Numbered from the stretch's first letter, positions 7,843 to 17,177 are shown. The stretch is DNA of 64,000 nucleotides from Hymenobacter sp. YC55 (GCF_029433095.1 NZ_JARNTX010000001.1:3123864-3187863); one strand, 5' to 3'. The notes: generated by a model from the sequence alone, not told the origin. Program-made: numbers and translations.

Positions 7843-9810
7843 TTATGCTACAGCATTCTGTGGCAGCGTAATAGTGAAGGAGGTGCCGTTCCCTTCTTCC
7901 GATGCTACGGTGAGGGTGCCGCCATGGCCCGTGCTTACTATGTCGTGGCTGAGCGAAAGGCCGAGCCCTGTGCCTTCGCCAATCGGTTTGGTGGTAAAGA
8001 AAGGCTGGAAAACCTTCGCCTTAACATCTTCCCGAATGCCGGTACCGTTGTCGCTGACTGTGAGTTCAACGCTGCCGGGTAGCAAACGGGTACTTATGCG
8101 CACTTCGGGCTGGTACTCCGCCTCGGCCGTGAGTTGACGCTGCCGTACGGCGTAAAGAGCATTGGTGCAAAGGTTCAGCAGCACCCGATTCAGATCTTGC
8201 GCAATGACGGGTATGCGTGGCAAGTCCGGATCGAGGTGAGTGGTGAGCGTGGCCGTGAAAGCAGGGTGCTCGTGCCACACGCCTTGGTACGCTAGCTGCC
8301 AGCTTTCTTCTGCCAGCTGATTGAGGTTGGCAAGTTCGCGCTGCCCGCTACCCATGCGGGCGTGCTCCAGCATGCCTTTGATGATGGCGGTGGCCCGTTG
8401 CCCATGCTGGCTGATGCTCAGCATATTCTGCTTGAGGCCATCCAGAATTTCCCGTTCTAGCTTGCCGTCGCGCGCCAGTTGTTGTGCCCCGTTGATTTCA
8501 TCGATTAGCTCGGTACTAACGGCGGCAAACTGCTTGACAAACCCAAGCGGGTTTTGCAGCTCGTGGGCCACCCCGGCCGTCAGCTCACCCAGAAACGCCA
8601 TTTTTTCGCGCTGCACCAATTGAAACTGCGTGGTTTTCAGCTCGGCCAACGAGGCCTCAAGTGCCGTATTGGCACGCTGCTGCAATCGGTAGTTGCGCAC
8701 CAACAGGCCAATAATAATCAGCAACCCCACCAGGCCTGCTAGCAAGCCGTAGGTGCGGTAGCGGGCCCTCAAGATGGCTTTTTCATTGATAACTTCCTGC
8801 TCGTGCTGCCGCTCTTGATAATCAACATTTTGCAGCTGCATCACTTTCTCCTGGCCAAACAAAGTGTCTTTCATGGCCAACATCAGGCTCTGGTACTTGA
8901 GGGCGCTGTCGGCGGGTCCGCGCCTTTTGAACTCCTGGGTAAGCAAGGTACTGGCATTGAGTACGCCCCGCAAAAACCCGTTGGCCTGAGCAGCCTTACA
9001 GCCCAAGCGCGCATAATAGAGGCTGGAATCGGCGGCGCCTTGCAACTGGTACAGCGTAGCCAACCCTACGTACGCGAAATTGCTGCTCCGTAAATGGTGT
9101 AAAGTCTCGGATTCGGTGATGCTGCGCTGGTAATAAGCACGGGCCTGCGCGAGGTGGCCCTGCTTGCGGGCTACGTTAGCGAGGCCGTACAGAATGTAAT
9201 TAGTGGGTGTGTGCAGCCGCTTAGCCAACTGGTACGCACGCTGTTGAAAATATTGAGCCGAATCGAGTTGGTTGAACACATCGTACGCCAGCCCGATGTT
9301 GCTCAATTCAATCACCACCCGGTGCTCGTCGTGCAGCGCTTCGCCGATGCGCAAGGCCCGAAAGTAGTACGACATGGCCTGCTGCCGCTCGCGCAGGTAC
9401 ACGTAAATGATGCCGATGCTGCGTAGGTTCTGGGCTTGTAGGGGCCGGTCTTGGGTTTGTTCGGCTAAGTGCAACGATTGTTGAAACAACTGCAGCGCGC
9501 GGGCCAAATTGCTTTCACGCAGGGCCGCACCTAGCCGGTTCAACGCCTCGCCTTCGCCATGGCGGTAGCCGATGCTACGGGCCAACGACAATGCCTGCTG
9601 TGCATACACCGCGGCCGAATCGGTATTGAGAGCCCAATATTGGTCGCTGATTTTGCAGATTAGCAGCACCCGGCTGCTGTCCGTCTGTTCTCGCTGTACT
9701 TGGGCACGTAGCCTCTCGAGTTCGGGGCTTTGGGCCCTGGCCTTGCCTTTCCATCCCAACAGCAGCACCAAAACCAAAGGCAATGAAAACCAGCGAAAGC
9801 GCGAAAGCAT
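7843..9810 (-). CDS. TPR-repeat sensor histidine kinase
   Basis: A 655-residue membrane-bound kinase. A signal-like N-terminus is followed by about 300 residues of tetratricopeptide-type helical repeats, presumably periplasmic. One membrane helix (GLLAGLVGLLIIIGLLV, ~352-370) and a short coiled coil come next. The dimerisation and phosphorylation box is VAHELQNPLG with the phospho-acceptor His at residue 416. The ATPase domain shows LNLCTNALYAV, VSDNGTGI and GTGLGLSLSHDIV. The layout is a common Bacteroidota type. No response regulator gene adjoins it, so the partner is unknown. It lacks a receiver domain, so it is not a hybrid kinase. Confidence 0.92.
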   Translation of the reverse strand: MLSRFRWFSLPLVLVLLLGWKGKARAQSPELERLRAQVQREQTDSSRVLLICKISDQYWALNTDSAAVYAQQALSLARSIGYRHGEGEALNRLGAALRESNLARALQLFQQSLHLAEQTQDRPLQAQNLRSIGIIYVYLRERQQAMSYYFRALRIGEALHDEHRVVIELSNIGLAYDVFNQLDSAQYFQQRAYQLAKRLHTPTNYILYGLANVARKQGHLAQARAYYQRSITESETLHHLRSSNFAYVGLATLYQLQGAADSSLYYARLGCKAAQANGFLRGVLNASTLLTQEFKRRGPADSALKYQSLMLAMKDTLFGQEKVMQLQNVDYQERQHEQEVINEKAILRARYRTYGLLAGLVGLLIIIGLLVRNYRLQQRANTALEASLAELKTTQFQLVQREKMAFLGELTAGVAHELQNPLGFVKQFAAVSTELIDEINGAQQLARDGKLEREILDGLKQNMLSISQHGQRATAIIKGMLEHARMGSGQRELANLNQLAEESWQLAYQGVWHEHPAFTATLTTHLDPDLPRIPVIAQDLNRVLLNLCTNALYAVRQRQLTAEAEYQPEVRISTRLLPGSVELTVSDNGTGIREDVKAKVFQPFFTTKPIGEGTGLGLSLSHDIVSTGHGGTLTVASEEGNGTSFTITLPQNAVA

Positions 9811-10019
9811 TTAGGACAGAACGCGAAAGGGGATAACGGACAAGAAGCGAGCAATATAGTTCAGCTTACGTCGCCTTGCCGGAAAATATCCACTTATTTA
9901 GATAGGTATAGTGAAGAGCGGGTGATACCGATTAAAATCCACTTCTTGAATACACGTTTTGGGCTTAACCTAAATGGGTAATCGCCTTGCCGAGAGCAAG
10001 CTATTTTGCAATTTCCTCT

Positions 10020-10451
10020 TTACTCCCCGGCAGGCTTGGCCATGGCAATGACCACTGCGCCAAGTACCATTAGACCGGCCCCGAGCATCACCTGCCAGCT
10101 TACTTTCTCTTTCAGAAAAACGGCAGCCAGCACAATAGCAAACACCAACGACACCTTATCGATAGGCGATACGCGGGAAGCATTGCCGAGCGAAAGCGCC
10201 CGAAACGACAGCAAGGACGAAATGCAGGTGATTACACCGGCCGCAATTAGAAACGTCCAGCTACGACGGTCAATGGATGTTACGTCGGGTAGGTTGCCTT
10301 GCCAGGCCACTACGCCCCAAGCCACCAGCACAATCAGCACCGATTGAATAGCGAAGGCCAAGCTCGAATCCACATTTTTGATGCCCGCCTTGGAGAGCGT
10401 AACCACTACAGCAGCCGATAAAGCGGCGAGCAAAGAAAAAACTATCCACAT
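10020..10451 (-). CDS. Small EamA/DMT-family membrane protein
   Basis: A 143-residue, very hydrophobic protein with about five membrane helices and a single EamA half: a first helix at residues ~1-20, SLAFAIQSVLIVLVAWGVV (~29-47), an internal IDRRSWTFLIAAGVITCIS, and a C-terminal KVSWQVMLGAGLMVLGAVV. Full-size transporters of this superfamily have two such halves and ten helices, so this one probably works as a dimer. The substrate cannot be inferred. It stands alone, with about 200 bases free of genes on either side. The length is normal for the one-domain group and there is no sign of truncation. Confidence 0.83.
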   Translation of the reverse strand: MWIVFSLLAALSAAVVVTLSKAGIKNVDSSLAFAIQSVLIVLVAWGVVAWQGNLPDVTSIDRRSWTFLIAAGVITCISSLLSFRALSLGNASRVSPIDKVSLVFAIVLAAVFLKEKVSWQVMLGAGLMVLGAVVIAMAKPAGE

Positions 10452-10653
10452 ACGGCTTGCTTAGGCACTAGTCGGTGACAACAATAAGAAGGAAGCCGAG
10501 AGCACCGCACTCTGACAAGTAGGTGGAGGTACGGGGTGCTTCGGCCAAAGTTATTGGACGGCCATACAGTCACTTGGTTGCTGCCACAAACAAAATAGGC
10601 GTCAACACAGCCACTTCAACTCTGTGATCGTGCCACGCCTTGCACCCGCGCCG

Positions 10654-12195
10654 TTACTTGCGCCCTTCCCAGGCGGCCAGCTCGGCGCGGTGCTCTCGGT
10701 AGGCTAAGTTTAGAATAGCAGAATCTGGGTCGGTGCCGAGGTGGATGGTCGTGCCTTTCTCGCGCGCATAGGGGTTGGTTATTTCACCCACCTTGCGAAA
10801 TTCCCGAAAGTGAGGCACCAGCTTGGCGGGCTCTCCTTCGCCCACGAGCAGCATATAACGAAACGCTTGGGTTGGCCGAGGCGGAAACCAAAACAAATAA
10901 CTACCATTGAAGCTGTTGGCCACGGGCAAGGCGCGGCCCCGATTGTAGTAGTTGATAGCGCCGGCCTGGCCGTAGTTGTCGCATTTGATGAGGGTGTTGG
11001 CGCGGGTGGCGGCCGGTAGCGCTTGGTAGGCCTGCCAAGTTTTGTCGGCTAGTTCCTGCCAGCCCACCATGTCGGCATAGTCTTGCGGTAAGGGATGGTT
11101 CTTGCCATCCTCCCAGCGCAAAAGTCCTAGGCTTGCGTAGCGCGGCCCGATACGCTGCATATGCGCTGGCGAGTACAGCGTGAAGACAAACGGCATAAAC
11201 CAGATAAGGGGCACCACCGGCAAAACCAACAGCACCGGCCGCGCCACCACCCCAAACCGCACCGACGCCAGTTGCCGCTCCAGCCACACCGCCCCAAACG
11301 AAAGCAGCACCGGATAGTACCCGAGAGCGTAATAGCCTTTGCCGTGCATCACGGTTAGAATCAGCAGGCCTGCCACGTAAATGACCCCAATGGCGCGGTA
11401 GGGCCGGAACGGCCGATAAACCAACAGCGCCAGCAGCCCCGGCACCCAGACCCACACCACCGGAAAACACATCAGGAGTTGTTCTTTCCAAAAGTCGGCG
11501 GCAGACATGTTTACGAGCTGCGTATCGTGGAGCAGCTCCATGTGGTGAAGGAACGGGATACCGTGGGCAAGTTGCCAAATCAGGTTAGGCAGCCAAAGCA
11601 GTAGCCCCACGGCGGCTGCGCCCCACAAATGGCGGTTCCAAAGGAGTTGGCGCTGCGGCGTGAAAAGTAAGCCGGCCAGCAACGCACCCGTATAAAACAG
11701 GGTGGTGTACTTGTTGAGAAAACTGAGCCCGAGCATCGCGCCTAGCAGGTAGAGGTAGCGGGGGCGGCTGGTTTGCGCGTGGCGCACCAAGGCGTACGAA
11801 GCAGCCGTGAAAGCCAGTACCTCAAACGAGTTGGGCTGAAACAAAAAGTTGAGCCGCGCATAGGCCGCCACCATGTAGCCGATACCCGCCAGTAAAACCG
11901 CAAACCAGCCCCCACCCACGTGCTGCAACAGCCGCGCCACCAGATACACCGTGAGGCTGCCCCACAAAAAAGGCCAAAACTTCACCCAGCCCCAGCCACC
12001 ACCTAGCGCCAAGGTCACCCAACTTTGCAGCGCCGTAAGCGGCGGCACTTCCAAATAGCCCCAGGCCAAATGCCTGCCGTAGTTGAGGTAAAGATATTCG
12101 TCGCGGTGCAGCTCGTAGGCACGGCTAGCCAGTAAGTAGCCCGACACAAATTTGAGTAGCGCGAGCAGCAGAGGCAGAAGGCGAGACGGTTTCAT
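10654..12195 (-). CDS. GT39-type membrane glycosyltransferase (ArnT/PMT-like)
   Basis: A 513-residue polytopic protein with about ten to twelve membrane helices in the N-terminal two thirds. After the first helix comes ELHRDEYLYLNYGRHLAWG (~28-46), then EVPPL (~49-53); an acidic DE motif followed by GY..PPL is the first external loop of the ArnT/PMT superfamily, which transfers sugars from polyprenyl-phosphate donors on the outer face of the inner membrane. A soluble C-terminal domain follows (NTLIKCDNYGQAGAINYY and later). It probably glycosylates lipid A, another surface polymer or protein; the acceptor is unknown. A polyprenol-phosphate mannosyltransferase that could supply such a donor is encoded at 49773-50561. 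Confidence 0.85.
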   Translation of the reverse strand: MKPSRLLPLLLALLKFVSGYLLASRAYELHRDEYLYLNYGRHLAWGYLEVPPLTALQSWVTLALGGGWGWVKFWPFLWGSLTVYLVARLLQHVGGGWFAVLLAGIGYMVAAYARLNFLFQPNSFEVLAFTAASYALVRHAQTSRPRYLYLLGAMLGLSFLNKYTTLFYTGALLAGLLFTPQRQLLWNRHLWGAAAVGLLLWLPNLIWQLAHGIPFLHHMELLHDTQLVNMSAADFWKEQLLMCFPVVWVWVPGLLALLVYRPFRPYRAIGVIYVAGLLILTVMHGKGYYALGYYPVLLSFGAVWLERQLASVRFGVVARPVLLVLPVVPLIWFMPFVFTLYSPAHMQRIGPRYASLGLLRWEDGKNHPLPQDYADMVGWQELADKTWQAYQALPAATRANTLIKCDNYGQAGAINYYNRGRALPVANSFNGSYLFWFPPRPTQAFRYMLLVGEGEPAKLVPHFREFRKVGEITNPYAREKGTTIHLGTDPDSAILNLAYREHRAELAAWEGRK

Positions 12196-12236
12196 GCCTT
12201 CAATATAGGTATTCGGAAATATGGCAGGTCCTGCTT

Positions 12237-13016
12237 TTACCTACACCGACGAAACGCGACGAATTGACGTTGTGCCATAAATTCATCTACCGTTGGCCAC
12301 ATTTCGGCTTCACGTCGCAGCAGGGTGACGGCCTCTGGCCAATGTTGATTATTCAGCAAGCACTCAACTATCAATTCTCCACTTGGTAGCCGAGATACAT
12401 ACATCTTCATCCAGCTGAGCAGTTGGTTCGGCAGCTTGTCGTGGAGCAGAGGCCGTAGCAAAGCAGTTAAGTATTCTTCTTTAATTTCTTCTATGTGGTT
12501 ACGCCAGAATCCTTGCACCATCACAGGCCCAAATATTTGGTGCCATTGAATCTGCTGATCAGCTTCAACCGTGTAGAAGTCATACTCAGGTTGGCGCCGC
12601 CCTTCAAGAGCCTCAAGTATCGTGGTAAAGACTCCTGTTGTAAAGACTGAAGCTCCTTTATGAGCGGCATCCACACTGTTTTCACCAATACCAGCAAACA
12701 CGTCTTCCACATAGCCTGGAATTAGTTGGTCTTGGTATAACCGCACTACTTGGCACTCCACCACGGCATCGGCATGGACTGTACGGGTGGTTATTTGAGC
12801 TCTAACCTGTAGTTGAACAGGCAGAATATGCAGCACATCTCCTTGTTCTTCTATATGGAGGTGCGGATGCTGTGCTTGAATCTCTGCTTTTATACACTCT
12901 AGAAACTTGGCCTGCTCAGCAGTTGTAACCTCGGAGTCTTGGGAGGAAACTACTGGGGAAGCAATTGGCTTTGCTGAACGTCGCAGGTTTGCAAACCAAG
13001 AGAGTATAGTTGTCAT
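12237..13016 (-). CDS. Hypothetical protein, possibly DUF6348-like
   Basis: A 259-residue soluble protein without signal peptide or membrane segment. The middle portion, with VRLYQDQLIPGYVEDVFAG and IGENSVDAAHKGASVFTTG, resembles what I recall of the DUF6348 family, members of which often lie beside toxin or immunity genes; I am not certain of this. The remainder is alpha/beta-like with many Trp residues towards the C-terminus. The gene is visibly more AT-rich (about 43% GC in a sampled 60 bases) than both neighbours, which suggests acquisition. No partner toxin is seen nearby. Confidence 0.6.
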   Translation of the reverse strand: MTTILSWFANLRRSAKPIASPVVSSQDSEVTTAEQAKFLECIKAEIQAQHPHLHIEEQGDVLHILPVQLQVRAQITTRTVHADAVVECQVVRLYQDQLIPGYVEDVFAGIGENSVDAAHKGASVFTTGVFTTILEALEGRRQPEYDFYTVEADQQIQWHQIFGPVMVQGFWRNHIEEIKEEYLTALLRPLLHDKLPNQLLSWMKMYVSRLPSGELIVECLLNNQHWPEAVTLLRREAEMWPTVDEFMAQRQFVAFRRCR

Positions 13017-13079
13017 AGAAGAGCTAAGTAATAGTCATTGCAAAGCACCAGCAACTTAGTCACTTCCAATTCATGCCGT

Positions 13080-13322
13080 TCACACTTCCGGCAGCCGGAT
13101 TTTCGCTAAATACTCGTTCAGTCCGCCGGAATGCTGGAAAAGGTGGATGAAGAGAATATGGTCTTCATCGTGGACGCGCCATTCCTCGGCGTAAAAATCA
13201 CCTAGCGCATACAGGCTCAATCGAAAGCTGTCTTCCCGCCGTTCGGCCAAAAAGTGGCCATGCCGACGCAAGAGGTCGGCCTGCTGACCCATCGGGAGCT
13301 TTTTGAAGACAAGCAGGTTCAT
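13080..13322 (-). CDS. Small conserved-looking hypothetical protein
   Basis: An 80-residue protein read from the ATG at 13322 (MNLLVFKKLPMGQQADLL). The frame stays open to 13454, but a start there would overlap the beginning of the divergent carrier gene at 13431, and the extra residues look non-coding. The sequence has a clear aromatic and charged pattern (LYALGDFYAEEWRVHDEDH, then ILFIHLFQHSGGLNEYLAK), which argues for a real folded protein. I do not recognise a named family. It follows the gene ending at 12237 on the same strand. Confidence 0.65.
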   Translation of the reverse strand: MNLLVFKKLPMGQQADLLRRHGHFLAERREDSFRLSLYALGDFYAEEWRVHDEDHILFIHLFQHSGGLNEYLAKIRLPEV

Positions 13323-13430
13323 GAGAGGCGTAATGAAACCCGAAGATACAAACCCAAAGGATTTGGCCGTGCTCGTGTGCCCCTCAAACTGGCACTTAAT
13401 TGTACATTCCTCAGCCACTACCTTCGTGGC

Positions 13431-14771
13431 ATGAAGACGATTCGCTTTCCGCACCCGCTGGTTTTGTTGGTTGGGTTTATTCTGCTGGCTTGTTTGCTAA
13501 GTTATGTGCTACCAACCGGTGTGTTTGAGCGCCACCCCGACGCGGCCACGGGGCGCGACGTAGTAGTGGCGGGCTCCTACCACCGCGTAGCGGCCTCCCC
13601 CGTCAGTCCCCTGCAAGCCTTGGTTGATATTCCGAAGGGGTTGATTGATGCGGCTTCCGTTATTTTCCTAGTATTCTTGGCTGGCGGGGCTTTCACCGTT
13701 GTGGACCATACTGGCGCCTTGCGCCACGGCGTCGATTGGCTGCTGGCCCGGTTTCGGGGGCGCGAGGCCATTGTCATTCCTATTATTTCGGTGCTTTTTG
13801 CCACGATGGGCGCCCTGGAAAATATGCAGGAGGAAATAATTCCGCTGATTCCGGTGCTGCTCGTGCTTATGCGCCGCATTGGCTATCCGGCCATTACGGC
13901 GGCCGCCGTTAGCTTGGGCTCGGCCGCCGTAGGCGCGGCCTTTAGTCCGCTCAACCCGTTTCAGGTGGGCGTGGCGCAGAAGCTGGCACAATTGCCGCTG
14001 CTTTCGGGAGGCGGCTTCCGACTGGCTTTTTTGCTGGTAGCCGTGGCTTTCTGGATTATTGGGACCGTGCGTTACGCCGTGCGCAATCGTGTAGCCCCCG
14101 AGGCGGAAGAAGATACAACCGCCGCCACCCGTGCTGGCAGCCACGGCCTCGTGCTGGCCTTACTGCTGGTCACGTTCACCATCTTCGCCTACGGAGTGCT
14201 GCAACTCGGCTGGGACTTCGAGCAAATGGCGGCCTTGTTTTTCGCGTTGGGCATAGCGGCCGGTTTGGTGGGCGGCTTAGGCTTCACCGGCACCGCCGAG
14301 AGCTTCATTACGGGCTGCCGCGACATGGCGTTTTCGGCCATCCTGATTGGTTTTGCCCGTGCGATTTTTGTGGTGCTGGAACAAGGTCAGATTGTTGATA
14401 CCATCGTCAACGCCCTGTCGGCGCCGCTGGCGGGGCTGCCCGTTACGTTGTCGGCGCTAGGTATGGTGGGGCTGCACACGGCGCTGCACTTGCCGGTGCC
14501 ATCGGTGAGCGGGCAGGCGGTGCTCACGATGCCGCTATTGGTGCCCCTCTCCGACCTTATTGGACTTTCGCGCCAGGTTACGGTGCTGGCCTTTCAGTAC
14601 GGCGCGGGCCTTTGCGAGCTAATTACGCCTACCAACGGCGCCCTCATGGCTATTGTGGCCGTGTGCGGCGTCCGCTTCGACGAATGGTTGAAGTTCGCGC
14701 TGCCGCTTTACCTAGGATTGTTGCTGCTAGCGGTAGTGGCTATTGTCACGGGTATCGTAATGGGGTTATAA
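13431..14771 (+). CDS. YfcC/DcuC-type carrier family membrane protein
   Basis: A 446-residue polytopic membrane protein. The ATG at 13431 is used because MKTIRFPHPLVLLVGFILL is the expected first helix; an upstream in-frame start would run through the neighbouring minus-strand gene. The periplasmic GVFERHPDAATGRDVV is followed by a block of helices with GGAFTVVDHTGAL. The re-entrant regions GALENMQEEIIPLIPVL and NPFQVGVAQ, and the late GLHTALHLPVPSVSGQAVL and ELITPTNGALMAI, are typical of the YfcC branch of the ion-transporter superfamily, related to C4-dicarboxylate carriers. Substrate unknown. Confidence 0.85.
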   Translation: MKTIRFPHPLVLLVGFILLACLLSYVLPTGVFERHPDAATGRDVVVAGSYHRVAASPVSPLQALVDIPKGLIDAASVIFLVFLAGGAFTVVDHTGALRHGVDWLLARFRGREAIVIPIISVLFATMGALENMQEEIIPLIPVLLVLMRRIGYPAITAAAVSLGSAAVGAAFSPLNPFQVGVAQKLAQLPLLSGGGFRLAFLLVAVAFWIIGTVRYAVRNRVAPEAEEDTTAATRAGSHGLVLALLLVTFTIFAYGVLQLGWDFEQMAALFFALGIAAGLVGGLGFTGTAESFITGCRDMAFSAILIGFARAIFVVLEQGQIVDTIVNALSAPLAGLPVTLSALGMVGLHTALHLPVPSVSGQAVLTMPLLVPLSDLIGLSRQVTVLAFQYGAGLCELITPTNGALMAIVAVCGVRFDEWLKFALPLYLGLLLLAVVAIVTGIVMGL

Positions 14772-14772
14772 A

Positions 14773-14834
14773 GTAAAGGAGTAGCGGAGTAAACTGTTCG
14801 GTGATACTACTCAGTTACTCCGCTGCTCCCTTAC
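14773..14834. terminator. Imperfect hairpin between convergent genes
   Basis: The 20 bases at 14773-14792 match the reverse complement of 14815-14834 at 18 of 20 positions (GTAAAGGAGTAGCGGAGTAA against its partner), with a 22-base loop. It lies exactly between the carrier gene and the convergent gene at 14841-15242 and probably ends both transcripts, although it lacks a long T run. Confidence 0.45.
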
Positions 14835-14840
14835 TCACTC

Positions 14841-15242
14841 TTACTTAAGCCGCAGTTCGTCGGCTTCGAAGATGCGCTTCAGTTTGCGCTTGCGCTCTAC
14901 TATTTGAAAGCGGGCGGTGTGCGTAGCATCGTCCCAATATACATCCGATACCAGCCCTTCGTGGGCGGGCTGGCCGGGTTCGGGGCTAACTTCTTCCACC
15001 AAGTCGCCGAAGCTGAAGGGCGGTTTGCTGTACAGTTCCTTGAACAATTCACCGCTGACTTTGAATTGCTGCTCGTCGTAGCGCAGCAGTATCCAGTCTT
15101 CGGTTTCATCGATTTTCTCGAAAAGTTTGCCTACCGGTTCCAGCCACTCAAAAGTGCGGCGGTTGGCAGGATGAATGTAACGGAGGCCATACTCAGGCGT
15201 CCAGGAATACAAGCCGTAGATGACAGGTTTGGGGCGGGGCAC
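14841..15242 (-). CDS. Hypothetical protein, possibly DUF6960-like
   Basis: A 133-residue soluble protein starting at a GTG at 15242; no ATG is available in frame before the conserved-looking PVIYGLYSWTPEYGLRYIHP. The N-terminal half recalls DUF6960 proteins from memory, but that assignment is tentative. The middle reads LRYDEQQFKVSGELFKELY, followed by PPFSFGDLVEEVSPEPGQP, and the C-terminus is basic (QIVERKRKLKRIFEADEL). No signal or membrane segment. It converges with the carrier gene and is divergent from the DUF421 pair. Confidence 0.65.
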   Translation of the reverse strand: MPRPKPVIYGLYSWTPEYGLRYIHPANRRTFEWLEPVGKLFEKIDETEDWILLRYDEQQFKVSGELFKELYSKPPFSFGDLVEEVSPEPGQPAHEGLVSDVYWDDATHTARFQIVERKRKLKRIFEADELRLK

Positions 15243-15463
15243 GGATAAAAACTGCTAGTTGGGATACAAGAACCGCTGGCGGCGGCTGCAAGTTGCGAAA
15301 CCGGCTAAAAACTCGTGCGGCAGGTTGCCAGTGGAGCAAGGCCAGCCGGAAGCTTGAAATGAAATCAGGGTTTATACGGACGTTTTTCGGTTGTTTACGC
15401 TGTAACGCCTGTTCCACAGGCCTCGTTTAGCCTTATAGATTCCAATGTGCTACAACGAGTTAT

Positions 15464-16153
15464 ATGAAAAAGGAAGATATCCATCTGGGCGACTGGCACC
15501 GGATTTTGTTTGGTGACACGCCCGGCGTTTTCTCGTGGGAAGTAGTTGTGCGCACCATTATTATTTACCTCTTCTTTCTGGTGGTGATGCGCTTACTCAG
15601 CAAGCGCATGAGTGCGCAGCTGACCATCACCGAATTGGCCGTGATGATTATGCTCGGGGGTATCGTGTCGGTGCCCATGCAAATACCTAACCGGGGCTTG
15701 CTGCCCGCAATAGTTGTGCTGCTGTGCGTGCTGTTTTATCAGCGGGGCCTGAGTTGGTTGTCGCTCAAAAAGCGCAAGATAGAACTGGCTGTGCAAGGCG
15801 ACGTAACCATCTTGGTTAAGGATGGTGTGCTGCAAATCAACCACATGCGCAACGACTCCATTTCCAACAACGAGGTATTTGCGCAGCTACGCGACCGGAA
15901 AATCAAGCAGCTTGGCGAGGTAAAACGGTTGTACTTCGAAGGCAACGGGACCTTCAGTGTGTTCAAAGCAGATTCGCCAAGAGCTGGTTTGAGCGTGCTA
16001 CCCGTCAAAGACAAGACCTTGAACCAGACGCTCAAGCCCGTCGACAACCAGAAAGTGTGTCTCAATTGCGGCCAGCCTGCCAATGAGCATGTTCACTCGG
16101 GCAACCAGTGCCCTAACTGCGGCAAAGAGCAGTGGACTACCGCCGTTCAGTAA
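15464..16153 (+). CDS. DUF421 (YetF-like) membrane protein with C-terminal zinc ribbon, copy 1
   Basis: A 229-residue protein. Three N-terminal helices (first near residues 25-42, IIIYLFFLVVMRLLSKRM) are followed by the cytosolic alpha/beta DUF421 domain (VTILVKDGVLQINHMR at ~113-128, then FAQLRDRKIKQLGEVKRLY and FEGNGTFSVF). The family is of unknown function. The C-terminus adds CLNCGQ and CPNCGKEQW, two CxxC knuckles about 20 residues apart, a rubredoxin-like zinc ribbon. A paralogue with the same layout follows at 16323 on the same strand after 169 bases. Confidence 0.87.
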   Translation: MKKEDIHLGDWHRILFGDTPGVFSWEVVVRTIIIYLFFLVVMRLLSKRMSAQLTITELAVMIMLGGIVSVPMQIPNRGLLPAIVVLLCVLFYQRGLSWLSLKKRKIELAVQGDVTILVKDGVLQINHMRNDSISNNEVFAQLRDRKIKQLGEVKRLYFEGNGTFSVFKADSPRAGLSVLPVKDKTLNQTLKPVDNQKVCLNCGQPANEHVHSGNQCPNCGKEQWTTAVQ

Positions 16154-16322
16154 CCAAAGCAGATAGCAACGCTCGGGCTTCCCACTAGCTCTTCTGCTTG
16201 CTTTACCCTTTGCTTTTTCAGGCCTCACCCCTATTCGATAACCGCTTGCGCTGCGCAAACCCCGCGGTACGGCAGCGTTGCGCGCCACCTGTTCACAATC
16301 CTTCTTTTCAACACACCATTTT

Positions 16323-17087
16323 ATGCCGGATTTCAAGCCTTTCGATTTACTACGAATGACTCTGGGCGATGTGCCTTGGAGCTTTATGCTGGAGGCCGTT
16401 ATTCGGGTTTCGGCTATCTATGCCATTTTGCTGCTTTCGATGCGCCTAATGGGCAAGCGGATGGGCAGCCAACTCAACCGCACCGAAATGGCCGCCATGG
16501 TGTCGTTGGCAGCAGCAGGCGGCGTCCCGTTGCTAGCCCCCGACCGGGGCATACTAGCGCCCCTGATTGCGGCCATTATCATCGTGGCCGGCCAGCATTT
16601 GTTGGCGCGCGCCACATTTCGTAGCAGCTACTTCGAGAAAATTGTGCAGGCTGATGTAAGCATTCTGGTGGAGGACGGCCGGTTGCAATACGATGCCATG
16701 AAAGAGTGTCTGCTTTCTCAGGAGCGCATCTTCGCCAAGCTACGCGGCCAAGGCCTCGATAACCTAGGCCAAGTACAGCGCCTCTACATGGAAGCCAATG
16801 GTTCGTTCACGGTTATCGAGCAAGACGAACCCCAACCCGGCCTGTCTTTGGCCCCTGATTGGGACCAAGACTACATTCAGCAGCAACAGCGCGTACCCGA
16901 CCAGTTTGCTTGCACCTTGTGTGGCAACGTAGTTCATTCCTCCCACATGCCAACCAAGCATTGCCCTCGTTGCGACAACTCGAAATGGAGCCCGGCCGTC
17001 ACGAAAACGTCGGCCAAGCAACAAGCCTCGCAGGCGCCACCACCCCAACCCGTGGCTCCTGAACCCGCACCAGTTATGTGGCAGTAA
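16323..17087 (+). CDS. DUF421 (YetF-like) membrane protein with C-terminal zinc ribbon, copy 2
   Basis: A 254-residue paralogue of the preceding protein. The ATG at 16323 gives MPDFKPFDLLRMTLGDVPW and aligns with copy 1. Helices include IRVSAIYAILLLSMRLMGKR and MVSLAAAGGVPLL. The DUF421 domain shows VSILVEDGRLQYDAMKEC and FAKLRGQGLDNLGQVQRLY, then MEANGSFTVI. The tail again has two CxxC knuckles (CTLCGN, CPRCDNSKW) and then a Pro/Ala/Gln-rich end missing from copy 1. The two genes are probably co-transcribed and end at the strong terminator at 17101-17135. A heteromer is possible but unproven. Confidence 0.87.
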   Translation: MPDFKPFDLLRMTLGDVPWSFMLEAVIRVSAIYAILLLSMRLMGKRMGSQLNRTEMAAMVSLAAAGGVPLLAPDRGILAPLIAAIIIVAGQHLLARATFRSSYFEKIVQADVSILVEDGRLQYDAMKECLLSQERIFAKLRGQGLDNLGQVQRLYMEANGSFTVIEQDEPQPGLSLAPDWDQDYIQQQQRVPDQFACTLCGNVVHSSHMPTKHCPRCDNSKWSPAVTKTSAKQQASQAPPPQPVAPEPAPVMWQ

Positions 17088-17100
17088 GTGCCCATGAAAA

Positions 17101-17135
17101 GAGCCGCTAGCAGTGTTGCTAGCGGCTCTTTTTAT
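17101..17135 (+). terminator. Strong intrinsic terminator after the DUF421 pair
   Basis: GAGCCGCTAGCA at 17101-17112 pairs perfectly with TGCTAGCGGCTC at 17117-17128 around the loop GTGT, followed by TTTTTA. A preceding AAAA gives some function in the other direction for the convergent gene ending at 17178. Confidence 0.92.
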
Positions 17136-17177
17136 TGTAGCACGCTGTAAGAAGTAACAGTACAAACAATGAATAAC

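Noticed and set aside
13254..13430. N-terminal extension of the YfcC-type carrier by 59 residues
   Set aside because: The extension is hydrophilic, antisense to the small gene at 13080-13322, and precedes a perfect first membrane helix starting at the ATG at 13431.
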